DNA of 35,545 bases from Mariniblastus sp. (lineage in GTDB: Bacteria > Planctomycetota > Planctomycetia > Pirellulales > Pirellulaceae). The translations under genes and the position numbers were made by a program. This document shows, one piece after another, positions 8,716 to 17,198 of the stretch. The notes beneath the pieces were generated by a model. The model was not told the origin of the DNA. It did no database searches and saw only the letters and a program-made list of their open reading frames with translations. Where the stretch lies: contig JAQWLH010000085.1 of the NCBI GenBank assembly GCA_029247405.1, forward strand, positions 1 to 35,545, given 5' to 3'. The stretch's first letter is position 1, and every line of letters begins with the position of its first letter.

Positions 8716-9705
8716 TTAAGTAGGCAGGGGGATGGAATCGGTAATGTCTTGAATGATTGATTCGACATCATCTCGTTGCCCACCTTGAAGCCCGCCCCTC
8801 ATCTGAACCCGGTGTCCCAATACCGAAATCGCAATGCTCTTTGCATCGTCGGGAATCACGAAACTTCTACCGTCGACAAAAGCCGATGACTGAACTGCCC
8901 GATACCAAGCAAGTGCCCCACGGGTACTGACTCCGACACTCAGTTCAGGTGATGTTCGTGTTTGGGAAACTATATCAAGCATGTATTTTGTGATGGAGTC
9001 CTCAACGGTCACCGAGCGAACGGCTTTCTGCATCTCCAACACCCGGTGCCAATCACAAACAGGAGTCAACTGATCTACCGGTTCCCCTGAACGATGGCTT
9101 TTGAAAATCGCTTCCTCATATTCGCGATCAGGGTATCCCATCGACATTCGTATCAAGAACCGATCCAGTTGGCTTTCCGGGAGCACATAAGTCCCCTCAA
9201 ACTCAAATGGGTTTTGCGTGGCAATCACCATAAATGGTTTTGCTAATTCGTGTGTTATTCCATCGACACTGACTTGTGATTCACTCATCGCTTCCAGCAG
9301 TGCGCTCTGAGTTCGTGGTGGTGCTCGATTGATCTCATCAGCCAAAACAAAATTACTGAAGATTGGCCCCTCGTTAAAAACGAAGCTCGATGTCTGGGAA
9401 TTGAAGATTGAACTTCCGATAATATCGCTGGGCAGCAAATCAGGTGTAAACTGAATTCGGGAGAAGGAACCATCCACACTCGACGACAAAGCCTTACCCA
9501 TCAGCGTTTTGCCGACACCAGGAACATCTTCGAGCAAGACATGCTCGTCAGCAAGCAACGCGATCAGGCACAACCTCGCCACATCACGTTTTCCCAGTAC
9601 GACGCGAGCGATGTTATCCAGCAGGAGGCCCGCACTCTTTTGCAGTTCTTCAGTCGAAACGCCTGTCGCCAAGTCGTCAAAACGGCTGCTATCTTTTTTG
9701 TCCAA
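8716..9705 (-). CDS. MoxR-family AAA+ ATPase
   Basis: Hexameric AAA+ ATPase of the MoxR class, believed to act as a chaperone or metal-insertion factor for VWA-type partners. 329 residues. Seen: Walker A GVGKT at 63-67, the RIQFTPDLLPSDIIG segment, Walker B VLADEINRAPP at 120-130, arginine-rich RTQSALLEAMSE, and sensor 1 IATQNPFEFEGTY; the C-terminal lid follows. Start is TTG 9705: no ATG is in frame nearby and a GAGGG lies 7 bases upstream (9713-9717). First gene of the operon with DUF58 (about 100-base gap) and the TgpA-like gene. Confidence 0.95.
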   Translation of the reverse strand: MDKKDSSRFDDLATGVSTEELQKSAGLLLDNIARVVLGKRDVARLCLIALLADEHVLLEDVPGVGKTLMGKALSSSVDGSFSRIQFTPDLLPSDIIGSSIFNSQTSSFVFNEGPIFSNFVLADEINRAPPRTQSALLEAMSESQVSVDGITHELAKPFMVIATQNPFEFEGTYVLPESQLDRFLIRMSMGYPDREYEEAIFKSHRSGEPVDQLTPVCDWHRVLEMQKAVRSVTVEDSITKYMLDIVSQTRTSPELSVGVSTRGALAWYRAVQSSAFVDGRSFVIPDDAKSIAISVLGHRVQMRGGLQGGQRDDVESIIQDITDSIPLPT

Positions 9706-9893
9706 CGATCATCCCTCTAAATCATCACATGCTGTGGGGTCTCATACCTCAAATCCAACATCTGAGTCGAATTATTCTAACGGCAATCGGTTTGGCTGTC
9801 TGCCAAAGCAGATGTCTCGTGAGATTACATACTGACGACAAGTGAATCCGTTTTTTGACTTTTTGAATCCTCGCCGGGACCCAGCCAGCGCAT

Positions 9894-9918
9894 AAAAAAA
9901 GCCCGAATCATCGGGCTT
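9894..9918 (-). terminator. Rho-independent terminator after the 9944-11330 cassette
   Basis: On the - strand AAGCCCGA-TGAT-TCGGGCTT followed by a run of T (the A-run at 9894-9900 on the given strand). It lies about 25 bases after the stop of the 106-residue gene and closes the three-gene cassette. Confidence 0.9.
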
Positions 9919-9943
9919 AGACTCTAATCGTTTGATCTGTCGT

Positions 9944-10264
9944 TTAGTTCTTTAAGAACTCAGTAGTACGCCATGGGAAGCTGCCTGGAAACTTGCCAAA
10001 CTCGTTAAGCTCGAGAAACAGGAATAGTGTCGCAAGAGAGATACAAATCAAAGCCGTGAGAAGCATACTATCAAACAATGAAAACCCGCTCAGCAGAGAC
10101 TTTTTTTCCTTGCTGGAATCGTCTGCTGAACCACTATCATCGGGATTCACCAAGGACTCTTCCGAAGTTTGGCCAATCTCTTCAACAACCTCTTCGCCGA
10201 CGGATCCCGCAAGGTCGGCGGAATCATCGAACATGTCGCTGGCGTCTAGAATGTTATCTGACAT
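9944..10264 (-). CDS. Small acidic single-pass membrane protein
   Basis: Not recognised. 106 residues: an acidic Asp/Glu/Ser-rich N-terminal part (1-55), a short basic patch KEKK, one membrane helix at about 63-84 (LTALICISLATLFLFLEL), and a short C-terminal tail with PWRTTEF. No signal peptide, so the acidic part is expected to be cytoplasmic. ATG 10264 is preceded by AGAG at about 7 bases. Third gene of a - strand cassette with two other membrane proteins; it ends just before a terminator. It shares its plan (acidic N-terminus, late helix) with the gene at 10307. Confidence 0.78.
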   Translation of the reverse strand: MSDNILDASDMFDDSADLAGSVGEEVVEEIGQTSEESLVNPDDSGSADDSSKEKKSLLSGFSLFDSMLLTALICISLATLFLFLELNEFGKFPGSFPWRTTEFLKN

Positions 10265-10306
10265 AAGAAACTCTGCTAAATCTCAATTCAAACTGGCTTG
10301 TTTCGC

Positions 10307-10528
10307 TTAGTACTTGCCAGCTTCAATAAAAAACATGATTGCGGCAAACATCAAAAACACAAAGGAAAGGATCAGCAAGATCGAATAGATGCTGAAGTCC
10401 TGTTTTCGGTACTGAGGCGGAGGTGGCGCCATCCCGACGGGCTCTTCAGAAATCATGCCATCTTCTGGTCCCGCTTCGACCGTTGCGTTCGCAAACGGGT
10501 CGTCTAAATCAGAACTTGCTTGTGACAT
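10307..10528 (-). CDS. Tiny single-pass membrane protein
   Basis: Not recognised. 73 residues: acidic N-terminus (SSDLDDPF), a PPPP stretch at 35-38, then one membrane helix at about 46-68 (SIYSILLILSFVFLMFAAIMFF), given here as SIYSILLILS and FVFLMFAAIMFF, ending in EAGKY. A strong ribosome binding site GAGGGAG is placed 3-10 bases before ATG 10528. Its start overlaps the end of the upstream coiled-coil gene by 20 bases, so expression is probably coupled. The same acidic-then-helix plan recurs in the next gene. Confidence 0.8.
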   Translation of the reverse strand: MSQASSDLDDPFANATVEAGPEDGMISEEPVGMAPPPPQYRKQDFSIYSILLILSFVFLMFAAIMFFIEAGKY

Positions 10529-11330
10529 GATCTCCCTCTCGTACTGAATCCTTCATGAAGTCCGCCTGAACGCGGAGCACACTGAGGTTATCTTTGGCAG
10601 TAACGACTGTACCCTTACCAACAAACCGATCGTTGCGATAAATATCCATCACGTGATCGACACGAAGACCATCGTCAGATCCAAGCCCAACAGCAAATAA
10701 GCCATTGCTTCCGACGGTTGTAACCACACCATCGAGTTTCGGAACGATATGAGCAGTCAACTGGTTTGGCGTCAGGCCGTTCGCCTTGAGCACACGTTGA
10801 GACTTTGCGAGGTCGGCACGAATGTCGCCTTCTTTTTCTTCAAGAAGATCAATCTTGTTTTGCTGCTCGTAAGTTGTATTGGTCAAGTTTCGAACCAATG
10901 AAAACTGAGTTGCAATATCGTCGACCAACTTTGTGTTGTTGGATTTGAGGGCCAAGATCTCCTGATCTTGCTGCTTGATTCGATTCGTTACCTGCTCAAG
11001 TTCAGCCAATCGAGCTTGACTGATTTCGGTTGATTTGAGGTACTGCTCCTCTTTCAAGTCGAGATCATCATTAGCTCGATTGAGTTGTGACTCTAATTGA
11101 GACAATTGAAGAGCACGACTGACTCGCTCAGACTGTAGCAACTTTTCTTTTTCATCGTTTGAATTCTTGGCATCCGTCAACCGGGTGGCGGCTGCCTTGG
11201 CATCATTTTGCATGTCAGTCGCAATCTGTTTCCAGTTGCGATGCGACGCACCCACCATCACTGAGATTACAAGAAAGCAAATGCTCATGAAGAAAATCAA
11301 AAGCGTGAAAATTTTTCCCATCAAGCTCAT
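10509..11330 (-). CDS. Membrane-anchored coiled-coil protein with C-terminal beta domain
   Basis: Function unknown. 273 residues: an N-terminal uncleaved signal anchor (about 5-27), a long coiled coil (about 35-180, many Glu/Gln/Lys/Leu heptads), and a C-terminal domain (about 195-273) with alternating beta pattern: LDGVVTTVGSNGLFAVGLG, DDGLRVDHVMDIYR, GKGTVVTA. The pattern recalls the small beta-barrel ends of MreC or FlgT-like proteins, but this is only a resemblance by eye. A clear ribosome binding site GAGGTG lies 6 bases upstream of the ATG. First gene of the cassette with two tiny membrane proteins, suggesting one envelope complex. Confidence 0.8.
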   Translation of the reverse strand: MSLMGKIFTLLIFFMSICFLVISVMVGASHRNWKQIATDMQNDAKAAATRLTDAKNSNDEKEKLLQSERVSRALQLSQLESQLNRANDDLDLKEEQYLKSTEISQARLAELEQVTNRIKQQDQEILALKSNNTKLVDDIATQFSLVRNLTNTTYEQQNKIDLLEEKEGDIRADLAKSQRVLKANGLTPNQLTAHIVPKLDGVVTTVGSNGLFAVGLGSDDGLRVDHVMDIYRNDRFVGKGTVVTAKDNLSVLRVQADFMKDSVREGDHVTSKF

Positions 11331-12263
11331 CAGGCACCTCTTTGAAAGCCAATCACTTGGCCAAGCTGAAACTAATACTTCTACATTACGTTTAGGAAAG
11401 GGTTGGGAAATCAGCCAACGCGAACTCGCGTCAGTGACTCAGTCAATCTTGGTGAGGCCCAACACCTACACCCATCAAGTATACTTACCACGATTTTTGC
11501 ATGCCAACGAATTGCCAGAATATGAATGATTCTGGTTTTTTTGCTCCGTGACTCTAAATTCAATTGGGCGAAGCCAATCAAATCGAATTGTGAGGCAAAA
11601 GTATATCCACTGGTCTTTTTTACATCGTCCAACTACCGTCGCCTGACCGAAGATTCCGTGGTATTGGCCAGAAAATGAAGTATTGAGGCCTACTTGAGCC
11701 GTTTGCTGAGTACGAATCCGCCAACCCTTGCAATCGGTAAAACCTGCGATTCGGTCACCAACGTTTCAAACTATCAGCAAATGCCATAATTCGAGCCCCT
11801 ACCGCCTGAGAGGCATCTCACTGGAGAAGGCGGAGATATCAACAATCGGCAACACAAGTTCAGATCTGCCGCCTCATCATTTGTTCAAAATGCTTAAACA
11901 GACAGGTGCTTGAGGTCGCTCACCTCCTCATTGGACCATTTTTGAGCCGCTGCTTTAGATTGGACCGGCATAAGTCGCTGGGGCCGAGCTCAGTGAATCA
12001 CAGAGTTGCAATAGCTCCCTCGTCTCTAACAGCGGTCAAAATCAAGCAAATTGGGCAATCGATAAAAACCATCCATCTACTAAACCGCAATTCTGATTTG
12101 GAAACAGCGAGCCAATTGACAGCTTCCAACAGGATTTCACCGGTCGCTCTGACAGCAAGCACGCCAGGGTAAGCAGAACCCCCCAATAAACCCCCAACGG
12201 ATCCTCGTTGGCTTTGCTTCAATCCTCCGCAGCAGAGCATTTCCTGCCTTCGAATCGGTAAAC
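11331..12263. other. Long gene-poor spacer upstream of the coiled-coil cassette
   Basis: About 930 bases with no convincing gene on either strand: the open frames here (for example 11411-11632, 11906-12172 and 11998-12240) have no domain, no good ribosome binding site and unnatural composition. It must hold the promoter of the - strand cassette. Short palindromes near the cassette start are CTTGGCCAAG (11356-11365), ACGCGA-AC-TCGCGT (11418-11431) and TGACT-C-AGTCA nearby. No RNA gene was recognised. Confidence 0.5.
12194..12211 (-). terminator. Possible weak terminator after pyrB
   Basis: CCAACG-GATCCT-CGTTGG inverted repeat about 52 bases past the pyrB stop. On the - strand it is followed by GGGGTTTATT, only a poor T-run, so this may be just a hairpin. 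Confidence 0.3.
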
Positions 12264-13454
12264 TCAGGCGGGCATCACCTCAGAGTAAGCCAGATGCAGG
12301 GAATCGGCGGCGTCGAACAGATGAACCAACAATGCGGCCCGAGCCCACATTCCATTCCGGGCCTGCCGAAAATACATTGCCCGTGGGTCTGAATCAATCT
12401 CGGTCGGGATTTCCCCAATCACACTGTCACGAGGAAAGGGGTGTAGGATCGGAGTGTAACTTTTTAACTGAGCCACTCGATCCGACGTTAGTCGGTACGG
12501 TTCCAAATCAATCGCTGCAATTTCCTTTTCCGCTTGCTCAGAATTGTGCTCTCGCTGAATTCGAGTCATGTATAAACAATCGATCTGGCTTAGCAGGCTT
12601 TGACCTTGGTAATCCGTCTCCAGACTGTTGAATTCCTCCACAACCACGCCGCTTTTCTTCAAACTCTGACGTAGGCTATCGTCCAACTGCAGAACTTCAT
12701 GATCAGGAGATATAAAAAACATCTTCACACCGTCGTATTGTGCGAGCACCGTCGCCAATGATCGCACCGTCCGCCCACGTCCAATGTCGCCGACGAAAGC
12801 ATAAGTCTTATGAGCTGGCCCCGATGCTAAATTGGGATATGAGCGGCGAAGATCGGCCAATCGAGAGGGACGGGATTCAGACGATTCATCAAAGTCAAAT
12901 GTCCGAATGATCGTGTACATATCCAATAAAGCCTGTGTCGGATGCTCATCGGATCCCACACCGGCATTGATGATCGGAACCGAGCGGCGTTCCTGTTTCT
13001 CCAAGTCATTCATTAAATAGGCACAGCACTCGGCAAAATCAGCAATTTGAGATCGCATGATAATCACGTCAAAGTAACTGCTGAACATCCGAATCGAGTC
13101 CATTCGCGACTCACGTTTGACCTCAGACGAAGTCTTGGGATCGCGGACTTCATTACACGTCAAACCTAAAATCTGACAAGCAGCCATGAATGACAAAAAT
13201 GTTCGCGTAGACGGTTGGGTAAAATAAAGCATGGCTCTTTTGTGGGCCAATAGCTTGCGAAGCCGTTCGTTACCTTTCGGCTCACGACTCATTTTACGAA
13301 TCACATTAGCCGAATGACAAAGCTTTTCTAATAAAGGAATCGAAAGTTGCGAGGCCGATATCATGTGCTTTAATCGACCCTGTCGCTGAAACTCCCGATT
13401 CTTTTCTTCGACCGGACGCTGAAGCAAAGTACTGAACTCTTCGAATTCCTGCAT
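12264..13454 (-). CDS. pyrB: Aspartate carbamoyltransferase, long variant
   Basis: Joins carbamoyl phosphate and aspartate, the committed step of pyrimidine synthesis. 396 residues against about 310 for classical catalytic chains. Seen: FTQPSTRTFLSF (carbamoyl-phosphate loop, Ser82-Thr-Arg-Thr), SSEVKRES with the 80s-loop Ser and Lys, IIMRSQ, HPTQALLD at 171-178, GDIGRGRTVRSL, YMTRIQREH and HPFPR at 338-342; together these fit aspartate rather than ornithine transcarbamoylase. The Lys-His before ISASQL matches the family N-terminus, so the upstream ATG 13454 is kept rather than Met31. Extra length comes from the N-terminus and a polar insert near 187-215. No pyrI or other pyr gene is adjacent. 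Confidence 0.9.
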   Translation of the reverse strand: MQEFEEFSTLLQRPVEEKNREFQRQGRLKHMISASQLSIPLLEKLCHSANVIRKMSREPKGNERLRKLLAHKRAMLYFTQPSTRTFLSFMAACQILGLTCNEVRDPKTSSEVKRESRMDSIRMFSSYFDVIIMRSQIADFAECCAYLMNDLEKQERRSVPIINAGVGSDEHPTQALLDMYTIIRTFDFDESSESRPSRLADLRRSYPNLASGPAHKTYAFVGDIGRGRTVRSLATVLAQYDGVKMFFISPDHEVLQLDDSLRQSLKKSGVVVEEFNSLETDYQGQSLLSQIDCLYMTRIQREHNSEQAEKEIAAIDLEPYRLTSDRVAQLKSYTPILHPFPRDSVIGEIPTEIDSDPRAMYFRQARNGMWARAALLVHLFDAADSLHLAYSEVMPA

Positions 13455-13472
13455 TGATTTTCATTCGGTAAA

Positions 13473-13504
13473 GAGACTTGAATATCCCGAGACTTGAATA
13501 TCCC
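13473..13504. repeat. Perfect tandem duplication of 16 bases just upstream of pyrB
   Basis: GAGACTTGAATATCCC occurs twice in direct succession (13473-13488 and 13489-13504), ending 18 bases before the pyrB start codon on the - strand. It lies in the presumed leader or promoter of pyrB. Confidence 0.95.
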
Positions 13505-13923
13505 ACAAATGGTAAGAAGTTTTTTAAAAAGTTGAAGACGGCCAAACTCCAGAAAGAAGCCTCACTCAAACTACAGCTTCCCCATGATCGAGGACCCTAC
13601 ACCTCGAACAAACACTGGGCCTCAAGAGCACTCGCCGTTTGCGACATCCCGGGAGCTCTCACAAGCGTTTGACTTGCTGGAACGACCCACCACTGGTGTC
13701 TGTAGAGAAGTGTTTCGATCTTCGCGACGCGGAGCAGCTCCAGATCCGACACTCAGCGTTCTTAAGCAGGACCTCCCTGCGCAAGTGAGCGAAGAACTGG
13801 TGCGGGCCAACTGCCCGGGCAATCCCCACCCAAGACCCATGCAACCACACCTGCGTTGTCACGAAACGAACTAAATCACGGCCCCCATGGCAACGGGCTC
13901 GTGAGCGAAATGAGGTCGCGCAC
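13505..13923. other. Spacer between ctpA-type gene and pyrB
   Basis: About 420 bases with no credible gene. Open frames (13584-13874 on +, 13622-13840 on -) are rich in Arg/Pro/Ser/Thr without any domain and look like chance frames. The promoter of pyrB is expected here; I cannot place it with confidence. Confidence 0.45.
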
Positions 13924-13951
13924 AAAAAAAGGCATGCCGAAGCATGCCTTT
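13924..13951 (-). terminator. Rho-independent terminator with TTCG loop after the S41 protease gene
   Basis: On the - strand AAAGGCATGC-TTCG-GCATGCC followed by seven T. The stable TTCG tetraloop and long T-run make it a textbook terminator, about 40 bases after the protease stop. Confidence 0.95.
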
Positions 13952-13989
13952 GGAATTTCCATTTGAGTTCGCAACTCGAGCTAGAAAGA

Positions 13990-15723
13990 TTACCGATCAG
14001 CAAACTGACGCTTTTGCAACTCGCTTCGTAGGGAACTGGTCGTGCTGGCCGATTTTCGTGCCTGCATCGTCCGAAGTGCCGTCTGGATTCCCACTTGCAA
14101 ACCGGGGTCGCCATTCTCGCCAGTTGGCTCGACACTCGTCTTCGCCGTTTCGTGGACAATCACATCTGCCTTCACACCAACTTGATTAATTGGTTTTCCT
14201 GTTGGCGAGTAAAACTTGGCGGTGGTCAGACGCACACCACCACCAGAGACGTTCAGTGGAAAAATCCCCTGCACACTTCCTTTTCCGTAGCTTTGGTGGC
14301 CAACAATTTTACCACGCTGGTGATCTCGAATTGCAGCAGCAAAAATCTCGCTCGCACTAGCTGAATTACCATCAACTAAAACGACCAGAGGCACTCGCCA
14401 CGTGCTCGCAAGATTCGCCTGATGTGTAAAATCCTCCATTGGGTTGCGTCCACGAGTGGAAACAATGATTCCATCACTTACAAACCGGTCGGCAACTTCG
14501 ACGGAAGCCGAAAGTAAGCCGCCCGGATTCCCACGCACATCGACAATCAGTGAACGCATGCCATCCCGATGTAGTTTCCACAGAGCAGCATCGAAATCTC
14601 GAGCCGTTGTTTTTTGAAAGTTGGTTAAACGAATGTAAGCAACACCGTTTTTAACATCGACGATTCCGACTTGATCTACACTCGGGATTTCGACCCGTCG
14701 ACGCTCCAACTGGACAGTTTGAGGCCGTTCATCGCGATCCACGGTGATGCCGACAAAGCTTCCCTCGACGCCACGCATTAAATCTGCAGCACGCTCACTA
14801 CCGATCTGAGCGACGGATTTCCCATCAACAGCCGAAACACGGTCACCTTTGACAATCCCGCCCACCGCCGCCGAGCCACCCGGTATCACGTTGACGATCT
14901 CAAGGTGGTCTTTGTGAGTACGCAGCTCAACGCCAAGCCCAACGAAATTACCTTCGATTTGCGACATCGTTTCACTGTATTGATTGCTCGACATGAATGC
15001 CGAGTAGGGATCAAGTGCGGAGATCGCTCCACAAACAAATTCATACACCGTCGCTTGTTGGCTGAGGCCAATCTTCTCACTCAAAAATTTAGCGGTATCA
15101 TCGGCTACCAAATAAGCGTCATGCCGATTATTGACTGACGCGGATTCAAGCCGCTTTCGCGTCGCTACAATTGTGGCTCGCACATCGAGATCACTGATTC
15201 CAGGAAGATTAATTTTCTGAAACTCAGGAGACATCAATGCAACTTCAAGTGCGGTTAGCCCATAACTGGCGATGTCAGCCCAATTCGGCTCGTCGACATA
15301 GTATGACTGGACCTTCAACAGCACTTCGGCATACACATTTTTTGCCTTTTTGCCATCGGTTGATTCAATCGTCTTTAAGAAACTCGAATCGGAATATCGC
15401 CGGCCAAGATCAAAATGAATCCGAGCAACCGAACGACGTGTTTGGATTGATTTGTTTTTGGGAAAGTCTTTCAATGTCTTCTGGTAAAGGCTGAGAGCTT
15501 CGCCCCAGCGACCTTCTCGTTCAAGCTCAGCACCCTGAACCAACACGGAATCAGAAACCGCAGCAACTGGCTGCGGTTGGGCCGTGGGGTTTTCCGCAAG
15601 CACCTGAGATTGGCCCATGGCCGAGTGGGCCAAAGTGCCGAAAGAAGCTACCACTAAAAGGAGGCAAAACAGCCTGCCGGGAAGCGAACAGAGCATGCGT
15701 CGCAACTTGAATCTTATGTCCAT
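13990..15723 (-). CDS. Carboxy-terminal processing protease (S41 family, CtpA-like)
   Basis: Secreted or periplasmic serine protease with a Ser-Lys dyad. 577 residues: signal peptide (basic start, hydrophobic about 18-32, AHSAMGQS cleavage region), a TPR-like helical segment near 60-110, a helical part to 250, a PDZ domain about 258-345 (GLGVELRT, GGIVKGDRV), and the S41 core with SLIVDVRGNPGGLL, the nucleophile Ser454 in DGNSASASEI and the general base Lys481 in YGKGSVQG. ATG 15723 is used. It ends in its own strong terminator and is separated from pyrB, so it is probably a single-gene unit. The N-terminal TPR-like extension is an addition to the usual plan. Confidence 0.93.
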   Translation of the reverse strand: MDIRFKLRRMLCSLPGRLFCLLLVVASFGTLAHSAMGQSQVLAENPTAQPQPVAAVSDSVLVQGAELEREGRWGEALSLYQKTLKDFPKNKSIQTRRSVARIHFDLGRRYSDSSFLKTIESTDGKKAKNVYAEVLLKVQSYYVDEPNWADIASYGLTALEVALMSPEFQKINLPGISDLDVRATIVATRKRLESASVNNRHDAYLVADDTAKFLSEKIGLSQQATVYEFVCGAISALDPYSAFMSSNQYSETMSQIEGNFVGLGVELRTHKDHLEIVNVIPGGSAAVGGIVKGDRVSAVDGKSVAQIGSERAADLMRGVEGSFVGITVDRDERPQTVQLERRRVEIPSVDQVGIVDVKNGVAYIRLTNFQKTTARDFDAALWKLHRDGMRSLIVDVRGNPGGLLSASVEVADRFVSDGIIVSTRGRNPMEDFTHQANLASTWRVPLVVLVDGNSASASEIFAAAIRDHQRGKIVGHQSYGKGSVQGIFPLNVSGGGVRLTTAKFYSPTGKPINQVGVKADVIVHETAKTSVEPTGENGDPGLQVGIQTALRTMQARKSASTTSSLRSELQKRQFADR

Positions 15724-16350
15724 AACTTAACTGCCATCCTACGAAGGTGACCCGTGAACAACCTGCTGGCTACATTAATTTGGGAGCGAAGCAAACAGGG
15801 AGCATTGGTCAGATCAGGAACCGGCCCATTGACGCACCTCTCAATGGTGCGTTGATCAACTACTAAAGCCGGTTAAAAATAGATCACGTTTTTACTGCGG
15901 TCAAAAAAATTCAAACATCTTTCGGCCGCGAAATCCGTACAACCCAAGAAGGCGATGAGAAGCGGTACGATGACAACGATCTGTCAAAGTTGAACGCTTG
16001 CGATACTGTACGGTTCGTCCCTGGTCATTCTTTTACGTTGCCAACAAAATTTTGGTTCGCAAGAAAATACAACTCGCATGACCGTTAAGGATTAACACCT
16101 CCCCTCTTGGTGCCCCTTTGAAACTTAAATTTCCGGATCCATAAACATTCAAGCAAAATGGCTATTCCTGGAGGTCGCTTTTGAAAGCCAACGCGGGGTT
16201 GTTCCAACCCCACTGTCAGACGGTTAGCTGAAATCCCCCTGTGCGGGTCTTGCCAGCAAGCTGGCGGTTAAGACTGAGTGTCGCGTGCAATCGCTCTCAA
16301 CGTGTAGACCCTATGGCTTCATTTATTCAAAACCAAATTCAGGTCAGCGC
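15724..16350. other. Spacer upstream of the S41 protease
   Basis: About 630 bases with no convincing gene. It contains two clean hairpins: ACGCACC-TCTCAAT-GGTGCGT (15832-15852) and GGGGTTG-TTC-CAACCCC (16195-16211). Neither is followed by a T-run on either strand. The protease promoter should be near the first. No tRNA or known RNA pattern was recognised. Confidence 0.45.
15832..15852. repeat. Inverted repeat (7-bp arms) upstream of the S41 protease
   Basis: ACGCACC and GGTGCGT are separated by 7 bases; weaker pairing (wobbles) extends the stem outward. About 110 bases before the protease start on the - strand. Could be an operator or a transcript hairpin. Confidence 0.7.
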
Positions 16351-16378
16351 AAAAAAAAACGCCCCGTGGTTGGGGCGT
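16351..16378 (-). terminator. Rho-independent terminator after the Arg-rich small gene
   Basis: On the - strand ACGCCCC-AACCAC-GGGGCGT followed by eight or nine T. It sits about 60 bases after the stop of the 119-residue gene and is good evidence that this gene is transcribed. Confidence 0.93.
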
Positions 16379-16437
16379 ATACCGGGTAGGTCTGCGGTTT
16401 GCACAGGTCCGGTTGTGTTTCGTAATTCGGTGTATTG

Positions 16438-16797
16438 TTAGAACGCCGCGGGTGCTCCTACGATCGGGCTATTAACGGCCAGATTCGGAACAGGAACGGT
16501 TCCAGGATCTGCCTTCCGACGCCTTCTACGACGTTTGGTTTTTGCTTGAGTCCATTCTTTGGTCAGTGCTTCAAAAACATCTGGCGATTCGTATCGAACA
16601 ACCGTCTTTGATTCAGGCAGTGGGCCAACCAAACCTCGAAAAAGAGGCATGCCCCGTAGAGCTAGGTCAGTGCTGCAGTCGTCTATCCCGATCTGACTGT
16701 GAAGTCCGCTAATCTCGTCAAAGTTCTCGAAGTCTTTAATTCGCAACGAGCCGTCTGATGCTCTGGTTACGACACGAATTGTCATTTCTGAAGTCAT
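16438..16797 (-). CDS. Small Arg-rich protein of unknown function
   Basis: Not recognised. 119 residues, no signal peptide or membrane helix. The first 80 residues are soluble-looking (IRVVTRASDGSLRIKDF, TVVRYESPDVFEALTKEW); a basic block KTKRRRRRRK at 86-95 follows, then a short Pro/Val-rich tail. A GGGGGAG ribosome binding site lies 5 bases before ATG 16797 and a strong terminator follows, so it is very likely a real single-gene unit. The basic block could bind nucleic acid or the ribosome; that is inference only. Confidence 0.75.
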   Translation of the reverse strand: MTSEMTIRVVTRASDGSLRIKDFENFDEISGLHSQIGIDDCSTDLALRGMPLFRGLVGPLPESKTVVRYESPDVFEALTKEWTQAKTKRRRRRRKADPGTVPVPNLAVNSPIVGAPAAF

Positions 16798-17105
16798 TGG
16801 ATCTCCCCCACTTGGTACGCATGTTGCTGACCAGCGCCCCGCTATTCCAACTGGGGGATTCGAATCCTTCGACTCACTGTGCTGTTAGTATCGGGATCTG
16901 ACCGCTTGAGCGAGAGAAGATTTGTGTGTCGCCGCATTTCAAAGAAAATCGAAATAACCGGAAAACTTGACCAAGAAAGCCGATCCCCAAAAGGGCAGGA
17001 CTGGATTCGCAATGTGCCGGTCGGTCGGATTTTAAGGGGGTTTCCCCAGTTACAGGCGTGTACTTGGCCGGCGAGTCTCTGGAATTCACTTTCAACCGCC
17101 CTGGG
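16798..17105. other. Spacer before the Arg-rich gene
   Basis: About 300 bases with no gene seen. GGGGATTCGAATCC near 16855 resembles a tRNA T-loop, but no cloverleaf can be built around it. The promoter of the Arg-rich gene is expected here. Confidence 0.4.
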
Positions 17106-17143
17106 AAAAATTGACAAGAAGCGTTCAAAAACCGCTTCTTGTC
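17106..17143 (-). terminator. Rho-independent terminator after the VIT/VWA gene
   Basis: A perfect 11-bp stem GACAAGAAGCG / CGCTTCTTGTC with a 9-base loop; on the - strand it is followed by AATTTTTCCC. It starts about 56 bases past the VIT/VWA gene stop. Confidence 0.85.
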
Positions 17144-17198
17144 ATCCCGTTTTCCTGCCCAGTCTCTGCTGCCTCAATGGCCAGCAGGAACGCAGTAT

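Noticed and set aside
13659-14159. 166-codon - strand frame overlapping the S41 protease end
   Set aside because: It runs in a different frame through the protease gene and its strong terminator; Arg/Ser/Cys-rich with no domain.
16850-16875. tRNA T-loop-like GGGGATTCGAATCC
   Set aside because: The T-stem needs several G-T pairs and no acceptor, D or anticodon stems could be built upstream; the core is just a 10-base palindrome.
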